DNA of 64,000 bases, from contig NC_092497.1 of NCBI RefSeq assembly GCF_047495875.1, forward strand, positions 8,578,688-8,642,687, given 5' to 3'. Each line of letters begins with the position of its first letter. Position 1 is the first letter of the stretch. Under the pieces are notes generated by a model. The model was not told the origin of the DNA. It did not search any database and worked only from the letters and a program-made list of their open reading frames with translations. This DNA is from Pithys albifrons albifrons. Taxonomy: Eukaryota; Chordata; Aves; Passeriformes; Thamnophilidae. Positions 13,281-25,400 of this stretch are shown piece after piece. The position numbers and the translations under genes are program-made.

Positions 13281-15844
13281 GCTCCAGGACAGGGTCTGCT
13301 GATCCCTGGTATCCCTACAGGGCTGCCCACCTGCAACATGCTGCCCCTCATCCCTTGCCCTGTAGCACTGCCAGGGTCTCCAATCACACACAAGGACATG
13401 GTTACTCCATGGCAGCATCTCCAGCCCACAGCCCTGGTCTTGGCCTGCATTGACACAAAGGAGGTCAGCATTTCACCAAACCAAGCTTGGCTACCATGTG
13501 TTTTGGCACAGAAGAGCTAGCAAGTAACAAACTCACAGCCCAGTGGAGCCGTCACTGTAGTTTACCTCCCAGACACTGTGATCCTCAGTGTTTTAATATG
13601 CATGGAAGCAATGTGATTTAGCCAAAAGGGAGAGACTGAAGGCTAATGAATCAATACAGTACCAGGCTCCTGCCATGCCCTTTTCTGGCACCTCCCTTAG
13701 ACTTCCCACGCATATCCAAGAGTAACACGAACAGGAACAGTCTGTCTGGCACCTTCAGCAGCACAGGATTTACCAGCACAAGGCACAAGTGTTTCTGTGC
13801 CGGCTCACAGCCAACACAAGCCCTCAGCACCTTCATCAGCAACAGTAAAAGAAGTCTTGAGGAGCAGATTCCCCCTCTCTCACTCTCTGGTGGGAAGAGG
13901 CAGCAAGTTTGCTGAACCTGGTCATGATGCACAGCAGGAAAGTGGAGTAATGGGAAGACTCTTGATGCATCCCCAGTTTGTTCCTCTGTCAGGGTCCAGC
14001 AGCTACCCAACATCTCCCCACCATGCTTATGGCCAATGCTTATTTTATTCCTGTTGGCTGCTCAGTCTTTAGCCCTTCAGTCTAGTGCAAAGGCTTCACA
14101 GCACCAGAGGCTGCATCTTTGTGCCAGCTCACATGGTTTGAGCAACTTGCAGTTTCATTCTGCTCCCCTGACACAGCCCTGGGGTGCCAACAACCAGCAT
14201 TGCCCCCACTGCCAAACTGCCTTTTGTGTCAAACCCCAGCCTCTTTCCAGACAACGAGGTTCTGTGATTCTGTGATTTCTCCCATTTTGCAGTTTTCCCC
14301 CAATCAATTTCTTTTAATTTTCCCTTCCTTGTGGTGCACTCTGCAGTTGCCAAGTGCCACCCTTGCCTCTTGAGCAGCACCACTCTGCCTTTCCCAAGGA
14401 GAACAGGAGCATCAAAAGCTGCTGCCTGCCAGAGCCACTTTGCTGTTGGTGCTTGCCCAAAGCTGCCTTGGCTGGGAAAAGTCATTTCAGGTCCAGAGCA
14501 TTTTCCTGAAAATAGAAAAAGAGGAAACAAGCCATCCCTCAGCCTAGCAGAATGGACACAGTGGGAACAGGAAACAGGGAAAGATATTCCTTTTCTGTGA
14601 CAACAAACCCTCAATCACTCCTTCCCTAGCCAGCCAGCGAAATTTAACCTAAGGGTTTTCAGAAATCACTGGTAATTGTGGGAGCCTGAGCAAAATGCTT
14701 TCTTTGAGGACCTTTATTTCCAGAAGACAAGTGCTTCTTGCCTTCAGAGGATCAGATTCAAGTGAGACAGCCCCATGGAGACTCCAAACAGCCTCTGAAA
14801 AGATCTTGGCAGCCCCAAAGGCTGAACACCAAAGTCTGAACAATACAGTGTGCAGGAAAACCTCACAGCCCTCAAACTGCTCTGGTCATCCCATCATGCC
14901 AGTTGTGTTTCATTCACCTGTTTCCCCACCTTCCTTTCATAAATCATGTGATGGTCTCTCAAAGCTGTCAAGGGCACGTGGAAACCAGGAGTCTGGCAGC
15001 AGAAGAAAGGCTCCATCCATCCCCCCTTCTCCTGAGCAGCTGTCTTCCAACAACTGCTTTTTCAGAGCATCCTTGCAAAGCATGAGCTGATCCTTTTAGG
15101 AGAAAGCTGCCCAAAGAGTGGCTCAGGTAAAGGTCCGAGAGAAGGCATGAACACTTGGAAAGTTCTACTAGAAAGCATACACCACTGAGCACTGTCTTTA
15201 CTGACGCCACCCATACACTCAGTGCACCAGTATCACTCTGGCCCGGTCTTGCGCTTGTAAACACCTCCCTGTTGTGCTCACCCCCCATGCACAGAAGGCC
15301 TGCCATACAAAGTTTCAAAGGTAGTTTTGCAAAATCAACACAGTAGCAGTGGCAACACGTCAAAGCCCATTGCTATTGCCTCAGCTCTGGTGCTTCCCTC
15401 CCTTTCCCCTCATCCCACCTCTTGCAACATGACACGGCATGGGCTCCCCAGGGCAGCTCTGTGTTTGTGCAGCTCTTGTTTATGGCTGGGACCACAGCTA
15501 AGCAAACACCTGCAACCAAGTGAATGCCCACTCATCGCTCTGGCAGTGCAAGCCCAGCACACTTGTCAAACAAGCACACTCTGAACAACCCAGGCCCTAC
15601 CCCAGCTTTCACAATTGAAATTAGTCACAGCACACCAACAAGAGCAGTAAATCAGGCAGCAGGAGATAAAGTTGCAATGGAGACCTCACTTGTCCTTCCT
15701 TGTGTACCTGAGAAACCTCTTTCCAGATGCCTTGGAAGCACAGGGACCCTCTGCTCCCAAGACACGTGCTTTGCACTTTTCTTTAGGTAAACTGTCGCAC
15801 AAGAAGTCAGAGCACATCAACATCCAGCCCCTAAGAGCACCCAG
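13281..15844. other. intergenic, no gene recognised
   Basis: No recognisable gene or repeat was seen. Open frames of 120-161 codons on both strands (13651-14013 and 14129-14614 on minus) lack domain signatures. Confidence 0.4.
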
Positions 15845-16312
15845 AGGATGTCCAGAGGAGAGCCACCAAGGTTATTAGAGTGGTGGAGCACCTCTCCTAC
15901 AAGGAATGGCTAAGAGAACTGCATTTGTTCAGCCTGGAAATAAGTCATCGGAATGACTTCATCGCAGCCTTGCACTACCTGAAGGGAGCCTGTACAGAAG
16001 AGGGAGAGGGAATTTTTACAAGTGCAGGTAGTGACAGGAGAAGAAGGAATGACTTCAAACTGAAAAATTGTAGGTTTAAATTAGAGATTTGAAAGAAATT
16101 CTTTGCTGTGAGGATGGCGAGGCACTGGCACAGGCTGCCCAGAGAAGTTGTAGATGCCTCACACCTCGAAGTGTTTCAAGCCAGATTAGACGGAGCTCTG
16201 AGCAATCTGGTCTAGTGGAAGGTGTCCCTGCCCACAGCATGGGGATTGGAACAAGATGATCTTTAAGGGCCCCTCCAGCCCAGGCCATTCTATGATTCTG
16301 TGGCTCTATGAT
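15845..16312 (+). mobile_element. CR1 LINE 3' fragment
   Basis: This is a plus-strand, 5'-truncated CR1. It starts near 'aggatgtccagaggagagccacc' and follows the CR1 order through 'gtggagcacctctcctacaagga', the ORF2 tail, 'ggcacaggctgcccagagaagttg' and 'caatctggtctagtggaaggtgtccctgccc', ending in 'ccattctatgattctgtgg'. The terminal ATTCTATG-type repeats are preserved, so the 3' end near 16312 is genuine. Indels and stops show it is dead. Confidence 0.93.
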
Positions 16313-18395
16313 CCCCAGGCTTTCCAGCTAAATTTCAAGGTGACTTTGTTCATATGAATTGCTCACAAGGGTCTAAGTGTAGCAGATGATAAAACATGAC
16401 CTTTAACATTTGCAGTGCTTGATGATATAAACAAGGCCTTCAGAATGCCTCAGAAGTGTCCTTACATATTTGGATACTGGGAGATTTAGGACAACGAGGA
16501 GTAATTCTTCCCCTGAAAGAGGAGGCAGGAGACTGTGGATTCGCCAGGGCTTTGGCAACATCAGCCTGGAAAAGTACAGCTTCCATAATGTGTTACTTGG
16601 GTAACTTTTGCTGACACAGTGTATGCCCTCCAGGTCATGTAAGCTGGGCTAGCAGTGGTCAGTTTTGCCAGTCTTAGGTGAATTCATTAGAAGGTCTTTG
16701 CTAAAATACCAGTATTTGTCACCAAAACTGGGCTCACATCTGGCTGCTGGGCACAGGGCATTCCCTTGTGAAACACCAGCAGGTTGGTACTTGCATGAAG
16801 GTTTGGTCAGTTTGTTTATCACCAGCTGATTGGTCATGGATTTTTTTGCAGAAGGTTCATCTGGGCATTTCCTGGCCCTTTTGCTGCATGCCACAAGTGG
16901 AGATGTTTTACCCAAGGATGGAGAAGTTTTATGCCTGTTTAAAGGCAAAAAGGAAAAAGGGTAACATTATCTGACAGCGTAAAAGCAGGAGATAAATGCA
17001 GGGCTAAACCCTACAAAGTACAAGCTCCCTCTGTGGGAGCTGGGCTGTGGAGGACAGGGCAGAGGGGATTACAGCACTGTTCAGCTGCAAAAGCAGACCG
17101 TCTCTCCATAAATATTCCCAATAAGCCAGTGAGGGGCCACATCCCATAACAGCCCCAGGGAAGGGGGAGAAGGACCTTCCAGCCTGCCTGGTGAAGCAGA
17201 AGGCTGAAGGAGCCCTGCTCTCCTATGAGCTAATACAGGCTCCAGCACACACCTCTGCCCTGGGGAAAAGCAGATATATCAGTGAGGAGAATGTTCCAGA
17301 CCAAAACCATTTACATCCACAACATACAGCAGGGGGAAAAGCAAGGGCAGGACAGGGCATGGAAGGAACAGACAGAGCTCTGGCACAACGAACCACTGCA
17401 GCAACTCCAATGTCATCCAACAGCTGGGTTGGCAAATTGACAGGACCCAAATGTCAAACTGGACATTCAGAGTGAAGGCAAGTGGACCCATGAAGCAGGA
17501 GTGATCCAGCTACTGAGGAAAATTACAGCTGTCGCTGAAGGCAGATTGGGTGATTCCAACATCCAGGGGGTGATAAAGTACAACAAAGAGAAGATTAAAA
17601 ATTAATCCCTAATTAGCTGCTTCTGAAACCTGTCGAAATCACTGCCTGCATCATTTGCCAGTGGACCTGTCAGCAGGTTCTTAGGCTGCAGGGGTCACAG
17701 CAGAAACAGAACGTGCTGCTTTGCTTTTGGGTTTGAGGTGTGTTTTGCTCAGCAAGAGCTTTTGATGTTTTCAGTTTAGATGCGCTCACAAAGCTCTTGG
17801 AAGCAAAGGATGGGCAGTGGATTTCACCTACAGACTCCCACAGGCATAGGGAAGAGAAAAAAAGTTCCTTGTAATTTTAATATAGCAAAACCAAGGATGC
17901 TGCACAGATGTGTCTGTCCGGTGGGACACAGTGTAACTCCCAACAGCAATCAAAGGGCACTAAGTAGACAGTCCCAGATGAGTGCCATCTATCTGCCACA
18001 GCCCACTTTCAAATACTTCTGAGGAAACATTCGGAAAACAAGCGAGTCAATTCCACATTGCACTGGGTCCTCTGCAGCAGCTGAAGAGGCCAGTAGGTCT
18101 TGAAGCAATACATTTAACATCCCATCCGAAATCCTCCTTACCAAGCAACAGCTGCCTAGTTAACAGCCTGCCTGAATATTTACCTGCCTTTCCAAGCTTG
18201 ATCTGTTTTTGGTGTCTGCAATATCTGCTGTCATGAAGTCTGTTTTCTTTACTCCAGATCTGATTCAGCTGTGATTTGCTGTTGGAACGTGCTGCCTCCA
18301 TCAGAAGAGGGGATGGAAAAAGTGCATTCCCTTCTTCTTATTTCTCTTTTCCCTCATCAGGAGTCCTTGTGATCATTTCACATGTGAGAAATAAC
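16313..18395. other. intergenic, no gene recognised
   Basis: No gene or repeat was recognised. Open frames are short, below 100 codons. Confidence 0.45.
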
Positions 18396-18870
18396 CCAAC
18401 ACCTCTGCTCAGTCGGGTCACCTACAGGAGGCTGCACAGGACTATGCCCAGTTGGTTTTTGACTATCTCTCAGTACAGAGATTCCACTACCTCCCTAGTT
18501 AGCCTGTGCCAATGTTTAAACACTGTTAAGGTAATGAAAACTCATTTTCATTAGAATTTCCTACATTTAAGCTTACTCCTCTCTCTACTGTTGGGCACCA
18601 CTGAGAAGAGACTGGTTCCATCTTCTCTACACTAAGAGCATTCTTTTCTCCAGGCTGAATAAGCCATAAGCCCAGCTTTTGCATCCTCTCCCTCTCATGA
18701 GAAAGGCTTCAATCCCTTTATCATTTTTGTTGTTCTCACTGCACCTGCTCCAGTGTGTCCACGTCTCTCTTACTGGGGAAGCCAGCACTGAACACAGCAT
18801 GCCAAGTATGCCTCACTGTGGCTCAGTAGAAGGGAATAACTTGGGCATTATTGAACAGCTGTGTGTCTTT
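18396..18870 (-). mobile_element. old CR1 LINE fragment
   Basis: Read on the minus strand this is a strongly diverged CR1. On the plus strand one sees reverse-complement CR1 landmarks in order: 'gtcgggtcacctacaggaggctgcacaggac', 'gttgggcaccactgagaagagactgg', 'ttctccaggctgaataagcc', 'cacctgctccagtgtgtcca' and 'ccagcactgaacacagcatgcc'. It is clearly older than the copies at 15.9 kb and 29.3 kb, and no intact 3' octamer end is seen. It lies just beyond the 3' end of NOL6, in the same orientation as the gene. Limits are approximate. Confidence 0.75.
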
Positions 18871-19194
18871 GGTTTTGCTAACCACTGCAGTGACAGAATC
18901 TGCCATACATTCCCTACCAAACTAGGAAACTGCCTGCCCAGTGCACACCCCAGCCATAATTTTCAGACCTTAACATTGTCCTGTGAACACTGCTTTGATT
19001 CCTGCAATGACCAAGAAACAGGGACACTTTCAAAAGCTTTATCTCATCTTTATATCTTCTTCAAAATAAAAAGGCATTTACATTATTGAGAACAACAATA
19101 GGTCCCATTGCTTTTCATGAACAAGGCATATAAAGATAAATAAGCATAAAACAGTTCTGGGATTTAGAAAGATAAAAGCGTTTTCCAGGACTGA

Positions 19195-19200
19195 TTTATA
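19195..19200 (-). terminator. NOL6: candidate NOL6 poly(A) signal (TATAAA)
   Basis: TATAAA on the minus strand lies 67 bases past the NOL6 stop codon. It is a known weaker variant of AATAAA. I found no AATAAA or ATTAAA on the minus strand in the first 250 bases after the stop, so this is the best nearby candidate. A longer 3' UTR using a more distant signal cannot be excluded. Confidence 0.35.
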
Positions 19201-19266
19201 AAAAGGAACATCCCCAGAGTGAACAAACTGCTTCAGGACAGGTCATTCTGAAACCTCTCAGCAGTC

Positions 19267-19416
19267 TCAGATAGTCCATTTCTCTGTACGAGCTTCCACT
19301 CTTTTGACCAGGCCTTCTCCCAGAACCTCAAAGTCCTCCAGAATTGCCTCCACATTGGGAACACAGACCAGCTCATTGTTCAGAGTTGCCACCTTCCTTC
19401 CTTTCATGCTGGAGAC
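19267..19416 (-). CDS. NOL6: NOL6 coding exon 26 (stop)
   Basis: Residues 1082-1130 and TGA stop (19267-19269). It contains SSMKGRKV and [19 protein letters not shown] and ends EKWTI, corresponding to human SERWTV. Acceptor CCCCCACAG. Confidence 0.95.
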   Translation of the reverse strand, partial: VSSMKGRKVATLNNELVCVPNVEAILEDFEVLGEGLVKRVEARTEKWTI

Positions 19417-22400
19417 CTGTGGGGGACACACAAATGTTGCACAAATGGGAGGACCTGCTCAAAGTTGCTTTGTAACCTCTGCCAGCCCCAAATAAGATAT
19501 TTTCTCTTGCTTTGTCACATGCAAACCCTGTTACACCACTGCACCCAATTCCCTAATTTTCACTTCCCAACACCACCAGTGCTCATTATTAGAACTAACA
19601 GAGTGCAAGACTGACCCTTTCCAGCCCTTTTTACAGTTTACTCTGGAGCCACAGCCCGAAGACTGCAAGGAAGTGAGGAAGCAAAGTAATGGCCAGGGGC
19701 ATGACAGACATGGGAAGGGTGTGCAGGTGTATGGCCAGAGCCTGTATAAGCAGAGCACAGGGGTGTGCAAAAGAGACCACAGCATAAGGCTGAGTAAGAG
19801 CTTTGGGCTCTGCTCTGCAATTTGGTGGGTGTCAAGACCTCAAGCGGGAAGAGATCTTCAGCTCCATCAGCAGAAAAAACAAAACCCTCATGGTTTAATC
19901 AAGCTACACTCAGCTCCGATGCAAGCATCTCTTCTGTTTCACCACTGTGAATAACCAGGTTTCATAACACCAGCCAGGCTGAATGGCCGATGCCCTCTGG
20001 CCGTGACGAGAGGGGAGATAAATCACCCAGGGACTGACAGCAGAAGAGCCTGGGCTGCCAAGTCTGAGCCATGAGTAACCGGTTTCTTTGCGTCTTTCCT
20101 TCATAGAAAGCAGCATGAATCACTCCAGCACACCTCACACCTGGCTTAACCACCCTCTAGAGTCTGCCAGCCCACACACTGGAGCTGGAAAACAGCTCTG
20201 CACAGATAAGCTTTGGGCAGTACGGACCAGGGCTTGCATTCCAGCCCAGCTTCTTGTGGGTCGGGTATTTCTGTGTAAGATACCCAAAGCCATGAGAATG
20301 GCACAGCCTGCTGCATACACTGAAATTCTTTGGCAAATGATGCATCACCCATCTCCCAAGATGGGACCAGGGAACAGCACCCAGGACACACAGCTCTGTT
20401 CAGACCATGACCGTGGTGCTTGTCCAGAGACATATGTTCCCTTCTCAGATTTGCTGATGACTGAGGGCATTGTGGACTCAGTCCTGTCTTGGTTTCACTC
20501 TTTTTAAGGGACAGAACTATGAGCTACATTCCTCAAAGGGCTTTGGGGCTGATGAGAGTTCAACAAGCAATTATAATGTGGGCGGAAAAGAAAAAACCTT
20601 CAAATTTTCGAGGCATAAAGGTAACATGAAGCTTAAAACAGAGCAAAAAACTCACCTTAAAAGGCTGAGGCTGAAAGCTTAAAGGTTTCCACAAAACTGC
20701 AATCACTTCTCCACCATGCTTGTCATAGAAGAACATGGCAAGATCACTGAAGGCATCCTGGGTAGAAAACAAGCACAGGTTGTACAAGACATCAGGAGTC
20801 AAAGACCATTCCTGATTCAGTCTCCTTACACAGCAACGCACAGTAGTTCCACACCAGACAGGACCAAAACTGCAACTCCTTCAGTGGATTCCCAACAAAG
20901 AAAGAAAATGGCAGCCCATGGACAAGCACTAGGTGTCTTTTCCCCCACTCTTGATGAATACTGTGCACTGCCTGCAAATTTTGCATGCAGATCTCACCAC
21001 AGACTAACCCTTGCTGTCTCCAAGGACAGAAACATGATCCACCACTTCCCACAGGCCTGCAAGAGCACCCAGGAATCAGCATCCACCCCTAGGAGAGCAA
21101 GCCCCCTTACTGAAAACCCACTGGGTGCCCTCACCACGGTCTTCCATCAGCTGGACCTGGCACTACCAAGCTGTCCTTTCCCAGTGTACAAAAACCATGT
21201 TCAAAATTTCACAGTGCATCAGACAGAATGAGGGAGGCCCTGCCAGCAGGAATCCTGCCAGAACATATTTCACTACATGGCAGCAAAGACAAACCCCAGT
21301 CAAGGACCTTTCACTGGAGACCAGTAACTTGAGCTCTGCAATCTGTGCAACCAAGGTACCAAAGCTCCTTATTCTCCCAGGATAAACTGCCTATGAGCTG
21401 CCAGCACACAGCATCCAAAAAGGAAATACAGCAGCAGGATTTTTAAGTAACACAAAGCTCTGTGAGGTGCAAAGAGATGGAAAATTCCATACAGGCACTG
21501 CAGGAATCTGTCCTCCTTGCCCCTGTGTTTCACCAGCGGCATCAGTGAGCATCTCCTTTGGTGGTACTGGGCAGCAAAGATCAAAAAGAGATCTTGCACA
21601 AAGAGATGACTAAAGCCCAGTCTGCCTTCCCCCAATCCCATGCTAGCGGGATTCCCAGGGCTGCAAGGAGACGGAAGATCATCACAGTAGAAGTAAACAA
21701 TCCAACGTTTCAAACCCTAAAGTCTGGTCCTACAGCTCACCACCCAACATACTGATACCTAGAGAACTGCACCTTGAGTGCAGCTGACCAAGACAGCCAA
21801 GCAACTGCTCCCCAACACTTGTTCCTCCTCTATTCCCTTGTTTCCCGGCTTTTACAAAGAGAGGTCTTGCTGGCATAACCGTATCATGAGGTTTTCTTGA
21901 GGATGTGCTTAAAAAAACCCCAACATCAAAGGCAAGCTTGAAAGGGGTCTTGTATGGAGATACCAGATTGCAGTAGGGAAAAAAAGTGGACTGGGTTGGT
22001 GTTACCAGTGATCCTAAAGCATGAGGCAGCATTTTGAGAACACAGACCTGACAAGCAAGGAGGGGTGGTGTTGTCTGCAACCTTTCAACACAGATTTGAG
22101 TTCAGACAGAAACAGCTCAGAAACAGAGGGCAATACAATTGGGTCATCAAGATGGGAAGATCTTGAGAACTGCCAGCTCATCCCACTGCATAGGATCTTC
22201 ACAGGGGCAAGGCTGGTCAAGGCATTATTTCACCAAACCAGCCAGGAAAACCACTGTCTAAAAATACATTGAGAAAGAGGCAATCCACCTTGGCATTTCT
22301 AGGCTGAGAGGGACAGGTTATGCTCCGAGCCCAGTCAACAGGGAAGACTCCTCCTTTAGCCAAAGGGCAAACAGCAGGAGGGAGGGCAAACTCAAGGAAG

Positions 22401-25400
22401 GGCAATAAAGCTGACCCTCAATGTGCAACTTTCTGAACCAAAGAGGAGCAGAGCATGTGAGAACCTGAAGAAGCCCAGCTACTCCACAGGACGAGGCCTC
22501 AGATGCCACACGATGCTCCTTATGAGAAAGCTATTTTTTACAGACACATCTTGCTGGGCAAGAAGCCAGAAGCATTTGCAGGAAAGCCTCCCAGGCTCAG
22601 ATCATTTCCCAGTAAAACCACTGTTTGGCCTGAGACCCAACACCATTTTTTCCAGACAGCTGGGACCAGAGGGCAGATGTTAGAAGGATGGCATCCCATT
22701 CAAAATCCCAGCATCATCCAGTGCTTCGACCTGGCCCACTGAGCTATAAACACTCAGCTCTTGGGAAATTACATTAAAAGGGTCTGGTGTATTAGTCACT
22801 GCACTTCAGTTTGTACAGAGGCTTGGGGAGTAAAACCAAACAGTTCACCCTCCTTTCCACATCCCATGTTCCATGCCCAGTGCCACTGGGCTCATCTGAG
22901 CCTGCAAACACTTTCCTCAAGAAAAAGTTTCAAAAAAAAGAAGAGAAAAGACAGGGAGTACATTTGAATCCTTGTTCCCTTCTCAAGATGCTGTATCTTT
23001 GGTTGCAATTCAGCTTTCAATGCCCCAGGAAAGCCCTCCTGCCATCATCAAGAACTACAGCTGTTTCCCATCTCATAGAGACATCAGGGACTTGCAAGCT
23101 CAGGCTTCAGTTTGGAGGAGCCTCATTGCCCAGGAAAGGGGTGTATAGCACCTGGAAGATTAGATCACACTCTGTAAGGAACCATCAGTGTTGTAGGAAT
23201 GAAATGGATGGAGAAAAGTAGTGAGTAGAACAACACCCTGCTCTAAAATGGGATTACCAGATTAAGCAGCTCCATCTGAAGCATGGATTTTGCAATGAGC
23301 TAAGTGCTCATCACTAGTTAAGTACCTACATTGTTGTTTTTTGATCTCACTGTTTATCCACCCATTTTTTCACTGCTACTACCAACAGATCAGGCTCACA
23401 GCATCACAGGTGCTGGTAGAGCCTTTTAATGAGGTCTCTGTACCCAAAATGTGTCCTACAGCAGCTTTTCCTGATTCAACAGCAGCTCAGAGGCCAAATG
23501 CCAAAATTTGCTCAGTGCTCAGAGTACTTTAAGTGCTCTTAGCAAGGAAAATATCGGTATAACCCCCTGTTAAAAATTCTTCCAACAAATAACTACATTT
23601 GTGGTTAAAACTTTGAGCACTTTGTCATCCTACAGTGACCTGTCCCCATGTTCAGTTATGTGACACACAGACTTCCCCTACACCCCAAGAGGGCAAGAAG
23701 CACTGTCAGCACCGTGTTAGAGGGGTTTTAAAAGAGAAAGGAAACCACAGTGTTGAGTTTGAGATTCAGCTAATAAAAGGTACTGCAAACTATCGAAACT
23801 TTTCCCCCTCTGAGTGCCTCATGACAGCATGTCCTCATCCTGGGAGTTTGGGGTGGCAGCAGTATGGCAAGGAAAAAGCCAGCCCTGTTCTCCTGGCTGC
23901 ATTAGCAAACGTGCCTTGTCCACCAATCCATCTGAGTCAAAAGTCTTTTGACACTTCCTATGGGACAAATCCTACCAAACCTCTGGGGGGAATTACCAAC
24001 ACAGAAGAAATGCAGCCACAAATACCCTGTCAGCTCATCCCAGAGGCACAGGGAGCTGATGTTTCCCTAAGCATGGGCTTTCAGCCCCAACCCTGGGCAC
24101 TGTGCTGAGGGTCACACAGCTACCTGCAGCTCTAAGAGCAGATGATTTCCTGCCACCTCTGCCCCTCCAAGGATGCAGATGCAGACAGGAAGGTTTCCTC
24201 CATACTGTGGGAGCCCACAGAGTCTTTTCCGTTCATCTCTGCCAGCCTGGAGTCACCATGAGGAGTCAGCCCTGCCAGTCAAAACAGGACAGGAGGGTGA
24301 CCTGAAAAGATTTCCCCAGTTCCAACTACATCACATAAGCACAGCTCACATATTGTAGGAGACACAATTTGTACTAGCAGTAATTCCTTCCTAACATGCA
24401 GCAGGAAGATACACATTCCTACACCATGGGAGGAAGAAAGGAAAGGGCTCTAACTCTTCCTGATAGGTTTTGTCTGAAGGTGAAACAAATGCTTTAAAGG
24501 GAATAATGTTTACAATAAAGCAGGAAACATTTTTCTGCTCTCTCACACCGGAAAGATCTTGCATATACAAGATGGGCAGCTTCTCTGCCACAGACTCTTC
24601 CTCAGGCACATGCAGCTCAAGAAACCAAAATCTCAGTAAACAACAGCACATCACATCAGTGACCTGGGGAGGCCAAAAATCCAGTAAGAAATAGGAGGTT
24701 TGTTAACAGCCATAATACACATGCAGATGGACATGGCACAGGCAGCTTCATCCAATTTTCCCCACCATGAATGAACAGTCTGGGAGATGACCAGAGCCTT
24801 TGGGTTTTGCACACAGGCATGACAAGGATGTCCATAAATCCCGTGTCCTCTGGAGGGTCTCGTGAGTCCAGAGGACAGTCAAGCCACACTGGAGCAGGTG
24901 CACTGACCAAGTCTTCCCACACAACATCCCCAGCACATACCTGGGGGTTCTGTAGCTCAACAGCCAACACAACATGACACAATGGAGATTCAATGACAGC
25001 CTCATTTGAGACACTTCATTTAGCCTTGCTGAGAAATCCCCACCCAGAACCAACCCAGGGTTTGTCTAACAAAGTGCTCTGGACTGTAAGTGGCAGGGAG
25101 GTTGGTGATGGGCTGAAGCTCCAGGGAAGCCCTCTGTGGGATGTCTGGCACCAGCTTTCCCTTAAAAGCATCTGTATGCAAAGCTTCCTTATCTGGACAG
25201 ACTCACAGAACAGGCCATCTGTATCAGATCTGCCCTGGAATTGAAGAATTTGCCCCCTGAATCCCACAGCCAGACTTTCATCTCCACCCCAAGCCTACCA
25301 GGCACCAGAACAACTCAGGCCAGTTCCTGCAGCACATCTCTTTGGAGCAGGAAAAATTAAAGCAGTCAGGATGCAACACCTATGCTCCTTTATTTTCTTC

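Noticed and set aside
1..19000. Expected downstream neighbours from mammalian 9p13 (AQP3, AQP7)
   Set aside because: No aquaporin motifs (NPA boxes or membrane-segment exons) were found in any frame.
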